Positions 58,166-64,000 of a DNA stretch of 64,000 nucleotides are shown piece after piece. The notes beneath the pieces are model-generated. The model did no database searches, was not told the origin of the DNA, and was given only the letters and a program-made list of their open reading frames with translations. Position numbers and translations under genes: made by a program. Position 1 is the first letter of the stretch; each line of letters opens with the position of its first letter. The DNA is taken from the NCBI GenBank assembly GCA_038049695.1, contig CP142453.1, positions 115,670,001 through 115,734,000 on the forward strand, written 5' to 3'. Source of the stretch: Cinnamomum chago. Lineage: Eukaryota; Streptophyta; Magnoliopsida; Laurales; Lauraceae.

Positions 58166-59240
58166 GCTTCTAAATATACTACGTTTTTTACCCTTTACAC
58201 ACATAATTTTTAAAAACTTTTTTATTATATTTATATCCCTATATGCAATTACCAAAAAGGACAATCACCTATCAAACCTAAAACTCTAATTTCTCTTTGC
58301 ACACAATCCCATTTCACTTTCATCATTCCCTTCACTTTACTCTTGTTCCTCCCATTCCACCGTCTCATTCATCCCTTCACTCTCATTCCCTTCTTCTTCC
58401 AATCTCATTCTTTCTTTCACATCATCATCTTTCCATTTATCACATTCTACTCTCCCTTCGTATCCCATCATTATCAAACATATTATTTCTTAGTGAAACC
58501 TCACTCTTAATATTATATTTTTGTTTAATGGATGAGTAAACTAACAAGCAAAATGTAGTTTCTGAACATAATAGCAGTGAGAAGATGAGTTGTTATGTTG
58601 TTAATTTTGGTTTTTGCCTTTTCTCAAAGATTGTAAACCCTTTTTTAATTTTTGTTGCCTCGAAACGTTCGGATTATCAGTGCATAATAAACTAACAAAT
58701 GTTCAGCCTCTTATAGCTGAACATATCAATTTTGTTCAGCCGTATCTGGCTGAACATATTGATTCTTTTCTCTCATTTTCCTTTACTTAGTAATCAACGA
58801 TGAGTTTGTTGTGAGTTTTATTGTAGACTGATTGTAAGTACTAAAGTCCTGATTAGACATGGTGAATCATAGATGTCTATGATGACCCTATCTATGATGA
58901 AGCTCAAATACACGTTCAAAGATGAACAACAAATGGAGAAAATGTAGCAAACATTACTTGATTGAAAGGGGGTAAGAGAAAATGGTAATGATAGCTGGAA
59001 AAAATATATAGAGGAGGAGACGAAGAAGATGATGATCTTGGGTACGTACACTCACCATATAACAGATAGAGAGGAGGAAGAAGAAAAGGAGGACGAGGGT
59101 TTTTATCCATTGGAAAGAGGGCTTCAAGTGATGGTGGTAAGTTGTGTCTTGTGTGTAAAGAAAAAAGAGATAAGGCTATATTAGGTATGATTTGAGTGTG
59201 TAGAAAGAAATACCAAAATTTTAAATTTCTTAAGCCGAGT
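58166..59240. mobile_element. Mutator-like foldback MITE 3 of 3 (ends approximate)
   Basis: The left part (GGCTTCTAAATATACTACG, then TTTACACACATAATT) resembles the reverse complement of the right part (GGCTTAAGAAATTTAAAATT, then TCTACACACTCAAAT). The centre contains two palindromes with a 33-bp period (58701-58722 and 58734-58755) like those of the 34875 element. CT-rich left half and AG-rich right half mirror each other. Confidence 0.55.
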
Positions 59241-59262
59241 GTGGAGTGAAATTGTACTTAAA

Positions 59263-59589
59263 GGTCTGTTTGGATAGGCAAAAAGTAGAGTAGAGTGAAG
59301 TTAAATGGGCTATAACAGTCTAAAATTTCAACTTTACCCCGTTTAGATGAGTCTGACCCTATAGATGAAGTAATGTTATGAGCCACATGTACTCCATTTC
59401 ACTTCAACTCTAAATACTTCCATTTTCTTGAGTAAAAATGGATTATATTCCAAACCTTAACTTCAAAATAAGCATCCAAATGGAGTGAAGGGAAGTACTA
59501 TACTTTAACTTCAACCTACTTATCTTCACTCCACTTCATATATGAAATCCACTTCATTTCACTTCACTCCTCATTTATCCAAACAGGCC
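59263..59589. mobile_element. MITE, 327 bp
   Basis: Left GGTCTGTTTGGATAGGCAAA and right, reverse-complemented, GGCCTGTTTGGATAAATGAG, then AGTGAAGT in both arms. Rich in ACTTCA/TGAAGT words internally. No clear target duplication, superfamily undecided. Confidence 0.7.
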
Positions 59590-59771
59590 AGGGAATTATT
59601 TTGTTGGGTTCGAAACACCTTTTTGATGTTGATTCACGTACACTGTCCTTTGAAGCTGTGGTTTTGTCTAATGGTGAATGACACTCATCAAAGGCAATGG
59701 GTGATTTCAATACATGGTTTCTTCCGCAAGCTATATTTTAGAAAGTCAACGGAAAGAGGATCCCAATCCTT

Positions 59772-60835
59772 GGGCACGTTTGGCAACGATCCACACAGTG
59801 GAATCCTCGCCTATTTTCTTCACGATCGCAGAAAATCCACTGTTGGTAACAAATTTGACCATATGAGGTGATTTCTCAAAATACCTCAATAATCCTCGCA
59901 AGCAACGAATTTGCCAGTCGGACCACTCCCACTGAAATTCCGCAAATCCGCGCGTTAGCAGAAACGCGGATGAACAATGCAAATGAAGCTAACTATGGGG
60001 TTATCCATTTTTTGTTTGAAAACCTACGTTTGGGTCCCATACTGACAAACCAAACTGTTCATTACATTAAAACGATAAATAATGGCTATTTAATGAAGTT
60101 TCAGCCGTTGATGTTTTGTAAATTGTCAGATATTTGTAAAACACTTCAAAACGTTGGATCATAAGATCTGGATTTTTGTGGGCCATATATGTGCAATCGG
60201 AACCGTCCAGTTTGTTAAGAAGGCATAAAACGGCCATGGGGTGAAATATGGAATCATAATTCATCATAGACAGTGAGAAAAATGTAAAAAATGTAATGAC
60301 CATAGATCACCCCAAAATGTAACGTTTTCTGACAGTTTCAAGAGCACACACAGGTGGTAATAGACTGGAAACTTTATGGGCTTTGGAAACTTATGTTATG
60401 GGGCCCAAAATAACGATCCGAACCCTCCATCATTTTTAGAAAATTCAAAACGGCCAGTATACCAATTTTCAACCGTTGATTCGTTATACTAATTGAGATA
60501 TTGACAAAACTGTCCACAACTTAAAAAATAAAATTTAAAATTTGTGGGACCCACAATGAAAATCTAAACCATCCATCATCTCTGAAAGGCATGATTTGGC
60601 ATGGGGTTCAAATTTTAGGATCTGATTCATGGCGGATTACGAGAAAAAGGCAAAAAAAATTGTAACCTTTGGATGTAATATATACAAATCCATAATTCTC
60701 CATTATTTACAAAGCATGGATCGCCGTGGATTTTCTTTCTAAGAAATTCCACATGGAGGAGTTCATAGTATAAGAAGAGTTTAGCAATCCTCTGGATAGA
60801 TCCAGAGGATTCCATTCTTGTTACCAAACGTACCC
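59772..60835. mobile_element. MITE-like element with internal direct repeats, 1.06 kb
   Basis: Ends GGGCACGTTTGGCAACGATC and, reverse-complemented, GGGTACGTTTGGTAACAAGA, both followed by TGGAATCC. Four internal imperfect units start near 60031, 60178, 60398 and 60544, each with a GTGGGNCC-like block, an AACCNTCC block and an AAAACGGCCA-type block. No coding sense. Confidence 0.7.
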
Positions 60836-60839
60836 TAAA

Positions 60840-61263
60840 CAAGTCCAAAGCGGATTGGGCTTGGGCCGGCCCGGCCCATACGATGAGATCGCTGCCTATG
60901 TTTCCGCCAGTCTTCCCTTCCTGTTTGGGCACCTTACTTGTAGAGTCAAGTAAGGTGAAACCCCATTCTAAAAAAAAAAATCCCACCAAAAGCACTTTAC
61001 ATTAAATTTCCCACCAGATTTTTTCCAAAAAAATAAAAAAAGTAACCTCATTTACTCACTAAAATACAAAAAAACTCCACTTTTTAATAAAAGAAGTCAA
61101 CTAAAAATAACTAAAAATAAAATACCAATATTATTTATTTATATTTTATTATTTCTTCAAAATAACCTCACTCAACTCTACACCAAACAGGTTTGTAGTT
61201 AGGAGTTAGGGCAAGACACAGCAGGACAGATTCACTAAAGTGAAACGGAAACTGCCCTAGCTG
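60840..61263. other. Intergenic, A-rich
   Basis: A-rich DNA with no gene seen; it may form the 5' flank of the unrecognised frame at 61433. Confidence 0.4.
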
Positions 61264-61291
61264 CTCAATCCTCAATCCTCAATCCTCAATC
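61264..61291. repeat. Heptamer tandem repeat (CTCAATC)4
   Basis: Four exact copies, 23 bp before the left arm of the long inverted repeat. Confidence 0.9.
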
Positions 61292-61313
61292 CTTTTCGGT
61301 CCCCTCCATGTTA

Positions 61314-61516
61314 GATCATCTTATCCCCAATCATCAATGTAAGAAAAAATGCTATCCAGTAGAGTAGAAAGCCAAGAAGGCGTTGCAGAGGAGTCATCTG
61401 AAGCTAGGGAAGGATTCGATTGAGAGCTTCAGATGACTCCTCTGCAACGCCTTCTTGGCTTTCTACTCTACTGGATAGCATTTTTTCTTACATTGATGAT
61501 TGGGGATAAAATGATC
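61314..61516. repeat. Near-perfect inverted repeat, 92-bp arms, 19-bp loop
   Basis: Arms 61314-61405 and 61425-61516 differ at one position by my alignment; the spacer is 61406-61424. The right arm lies in the reading frame that starts at 61433, encoding most of the first hydrophobic segment, so the left arm is an inverted copy of coding-like DNA. A transcript would fold into a long hairpin. It is unlike the TIR elements nearby, having no target duplication and a very short loop. Confidence 0.95.
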
Positions 61517-62175
61517 TATCTGGTGCCGTTTATTGTTTGTGGGATCATTCGAAATAATCTTGATATGAGCCAGTTGATTCCCTTCCCAAGCCCCCACCCA
61601 CATACTTGAATACACGATCGTCCTTGATTCCCTTGCTAAGCCCCCACCCATACTGGAATGCCACAATCGTCCACCCTGTTTTTCTTAATAGCTCACCACC
61701 TCCATCATCACTGACACCACCTCCATTGCAGTGGGCTCATATAGAGACCATAGGCAAGAATTCCATTCACAAGGTATGGGGATTTATCTGTGCCTGTGTG
61801 TATTACACTGGTGAGGTTGGGGCAAATCTGCATTATGTTCTGGAGTACGCAAAAAAAATGGTGAAGTGGATTAAAGACGCTGATGACATCCGAAAGTTTG
61901 TAATAAACACTCCGTGGCTGATGAATTTTGGTGCAGCAGTATGGGGTTTTATTATGAACAGACAAAGAACCATTGTATGGTTGGTTTTTCTTGCCTTCAT
62001 GCTCATATCGGTATCCTCGGGTGATTTTCCATGATGTTTTTGTCCATGCTTCCAGGTTTAAACTTTAACCAAAATTTTAAATTTAGAGATGCTACAAGAT
62101 TTTATTTTTATTTGAACGTTTCATTTTCTCTTTTGCAGGGATCAATTCTCTGCCGAGATCAGTAGTGGATTTAGC
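61433..62175 (+). pseudogene. Unrecognised membrane-protein reading frame, probably disrupted
   Basis: From an ATG at 61433 a 58-codon frame encodes hydrophobic segments (LLGFLLYWIAFFLTLMIG, then YLVPFIVCGII) and stops at 61607-61609. A second open frame from about 61606 to 62034 encodes a Pro/Ser-rich part, then a segment with WGFICACVYYTGEVGANLHY, and a hydrophobic C-terminus (TIVWLVFLAFMLIS). The frames meet at two imperfect copies of a roughly 50-bp tandem duplication (about 61573-61624 and 61623-61672); a single unit would place both parts in one frame. A possible donor at 62010 and acceptor at 62158 would add a short last exon ending within about 20 bases. I do not recognise the family. 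It could be a recently broken small membrane-protein gene, or coding-like chance. The start of this frame is also one arm of the 61314-61516 inverted repeat. Confidence 0.35.
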
Positions 62176-62179
62176 GAAG

Positions 62180-62767
62180 TAGAAGTAAGTATATTTTTAC
62201 TTTGCCTAAAAGGGAAAAACCCAAAAAGCATGAATCATTGTAGGCTTTGTTGTGTGCTAATCATGTGTTAACCAAACATTTATATCAATGGATTGAACCT
62301 CATTAAACTTTTAACGCTTCTTTTTTCAATTTTTTTGCTTGAGAGGCTGTTAAATCAAGAGACGGACAAACCTTTGGAGTTAGTACAATGGCATCTTGAA
62401 CAAGGTCAAACCATGGCAATTGTGGTTGATAGAGCATTTTAGTGTAAAAAATGAATGCCCAGGCACACAATCCATTCCTGCCCAAAGAAAAAATTGGGGA
62501 CTGGACCATTGATGGGTATTGGGACCTTATACGGAAAAGAATCATCTGATTCATTGAAATTTTAGGGGCAGACAAATGAACTCATCAACCACCTCTGCAT
62601 AATAAATGGCCTAATACTCTCATGTAAAAAAAAAAAAACACGCACGTCACACCAAAACCCATCATCAAATAGATGATTATTGCCTCAATAAAAAATAAAA
62701 CCACCTAAAGCACCACCCTCACAAGTCAGCTTGTCTGTGGCTGTACATAAGTGTAAAATGCATCAAA
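62180..62767. other. Between-gene or intronic DNA, nothing assigned
   Basis: No domain in the 90-codon minus-strand frame at 62303-62575. If the Kelch exon belongs to a gene starting further left, this would be intron. Confidence 0.4.
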
Positions 62768-63235
62768 TCAGATGGCAGCGGGCTTCTTAGACTCCTCTGA
62801 CATATTGGCAGGAGGAAGTAGCGCAGTGGCCCGACGGTCAGGACTCGAATATTTTCTGTATACCACCTTCAGTTTACTCTGTGCTGCAGATGAATGGAAG
62901 CTCAACAACAGCTTCAGAGAAATCCTTAATCTGGGTCTCAGTGAACTGTGTGGTGCCTGAGCGTTTTACCATGTCTTCCATCTCTTGGTCTGACTTAGCT
63001 GCCTTGAGACACCGCACAAGGAAAACATATGGCTTGGGAGCTGTTAAGCTCCATTCAAGCTCATTCAGAATGCTCTTCTCCTTTCTTAGTATCCCTTCTC
63101 TAGTGTATGTCATGTCTGTTATGCAGATGAAGTCATTGATCTCTGGTCCCTAAATTTCTTCATATTTGCTAGCAATGAGCATGGCACTGACACCCACCTA
63201 CTGTTGCATCCTCATATGCTCAGGCAATTTTCTGT
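62768..63235 (-). pseudogene. Cyclin B C-terminal pseudogene (processed-like)
   Basis: Reading the minus strand from about 63210, the translation follows the cyclin B C-terminal cyclin fold: VGVSAMLIASKYEEI, INDFICITDMTYTREGIL, NELEWSLTAPKPYVFLVRCL, SDQEMEDMV, then after a gap FTETQIKD, and finally LKVVYRKYSSPDRRATALLP up to a TGA at 62768-62770. A stop interrupts the frame after KYEEI. About 40 codons are missing between DMV and TETQIKD. A one-base shift separates TETQIKD from the C-terminal tail. Normal plant CYCB genes have several introns across this span and none is seen, so I infer a reverse-transcribed copy, although no clear poly(A) tail or target duplication was found. The parent gene is not in the window. 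It lies antisense to the presumed intron upstream of the Kelch exon. Confidence 0.8.
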
Positions 63236-63566
63236 CATATGATGTGGCTGTTTCTGAAAAACCCAAGTCATTTTTGGGTCCAGTGTTGTGCTCACTGCTA
63301 CTTCAGGTCTTGTACCTTTCGTGACCGTGCTCCTAAAGAAACTGATTCCACTCTACGGAAGTGTATCTTAAAACACTGGAATTTTGTTCTCCCAGAGCAT
63401 AGGAGAACAAAGTCTCCTACCGTAAAACACAAGGTCTCCTATGGTAAAGACACCTACCTCCTCCCACTTACATATATGCACAAGCACCGCACACACGCAC
63501 GACTTCTATATTAATACCTTTAAAAAAAAAGGTTAGTTCTGTGTTGAGTCTTGTCAATCTTTGCAG

Positions 63567-63638
63567 CATGGAGCAGCAATCGTCCAAGAAAAAATGTACA
63601 TTTTTGGTGGAAATCACAATGGTCGTTACCTTAATGAC
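63567..63638 (+). CDS. Single Kelch-repeat exon, probably ACBP4/5-like (partial gene)
   Basis: A 72-bp, 24-codon exon with acceptor TTTGCAG at 63560-63566 and donor GTATGT from 63639. It reads HGAAIVQEKMYIFGGNHNGR followed by YLND. This is a Kelch beta-propeller blade (hydrophobic strand, diglycine, then an aromatic residue). The wording closely resembles the first Kelch blade of plant acyl-CoA-binding proteins ACBP4/ACBP5, from memory of that family. Those proteins carry an N-terminal ACB domain and bind acyl-CoA in the cytosol. I found no ACB domain upstream in this window, and the following exons would lie past the right edge. It may be an interior exon with a long upstream intron, or an orphan gene fragment. 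Confidence 0.5.
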
Positions 63639-63859
63639 GTATGTTGTCTTATAACTTATTTTAATTATAATATCTTTAAATATTTTATACACTATATCTT
63701 TTTAATTGCTATATCATACAACCATATTTCAGGAGTAATTTTATTTTAAAAAATATTTTCAGATATAAAGTTTATGTTAGTTTAAACTGTTAGATTTATG
63801 TTCTCCACTTCTTTGTCCTATGATATTATTCAGTATGTGTATGTGTATAAGTATGAATG

Positions 63860-63934
63860 GTAACATGACTTGAACCTGCAACCTTTCGGTTGAGACAATG
63901 AGCATGTTCCAACTGTGCTACAGGTTCTTGTCTG
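63860..63934 (-). mobile_element. tRNA-like SINE, family B, old copy
   Basis: On the minus strand: ACAAGAACCTGTAGCACAGT, then AACATGCTCATTG, B box GGTTCAAGTC and ATGTTACCATT. Matches the 49931 copy. A tail and target duplication not recognisable. Confidence 0.65.
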
Positions 63935-64000
63935 TTTTTCAACTGTTACTTATAATTACTAATCTTCACTATACATTTAAGTCCTATACACTTCCTTTCT

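Noticed and set aside
62815-62850. SINE-like GTAGCGCAGTGG motif
   Set aside because: It falls within the C-terminal codons of the cyclin B pseudogene and is a chance match.
1-64000. CRISPR arrays, operons, prokaryotic signals
   Set aside because: Spliced plant-type genes throughout; the regular repeats present are microsatellites, tandem duplications and palindromes within transposons.

Overview
This is nuclear DNA of a flowering plant. It is AT-rich, with genes broken into many exons by long introns, a plastid/mitochondrial aminoacyl-tRNA synthetase with a transit-like leader, and a dense load of plant-type SINEs, LINEs, MITEs, solo LTRs and a Cassandra (5S-bearing) TRIM. Intron size and repeat load suggest a large-genome angiosperm. 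A magnoliid or other early-diverging lineage is possible, but the sequence does not prove it.

Layout. 1-16.3 kb has no supportable gene: MITEs, two tandem-duplication patches, SINE copies and a LINE 3' fragment. 16.37-32.41 kb (minus) is a complete 15-exon gene for organellar asparagine-tRNA ligase, 589 codons, every exon in frame, with one GC-AG intron. Its introns hold solo LTRs, a MITE, a 42-bp LINE insertion and tandem duplications. 32.4-35.97 kb is the divergent intergenic region, holding an 846-bp Mutator-like foldback element whose end lies 251 bp upstream of the next start codon. 35.97-54.36 kb (plus) is a two-exon gene for a 517-residue protein with two U1-type C2H2 zinc fingers. Its 16.8-kb intron contains a 4.36-kb L1-type LINE with a 20-bp target duplication and a four-layer nest (solo LTR > Cassandra > hAT > SINE). 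54.4-61.2 kb is intergenic: a SINE with an unusual 5' junction, three foldback elements in a row and two more MITE-like elements. 61.3-62.2 kb has a 92-bp-arm near-perfect inverted repeat, one arm of which lies in the reading frame of an unrecognised membrane protein. 62.77-63.2 kb (minus) is a broken cyclin B copy. 63.57-63.64 kb is one Kelch-repeat exon, probably of an ACBP4/5-type gene running off the right edge.

The two whole genes are unrelated in function: organelle translation, and probable nuclear RNA binding. Their only link is the shared 5' flank. Most of the interest lies in how the repeats are built: nested insertions with exact target duplications, arrayed 22-bp palindromes with a 33-bp period shared by two foldback elements, a SINE insertion that begins with a copy of neighbouring DNA, and a young-looking inverted duplication of a coding segment. 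Boundaries and translations were worked out by eye; no database search was run.
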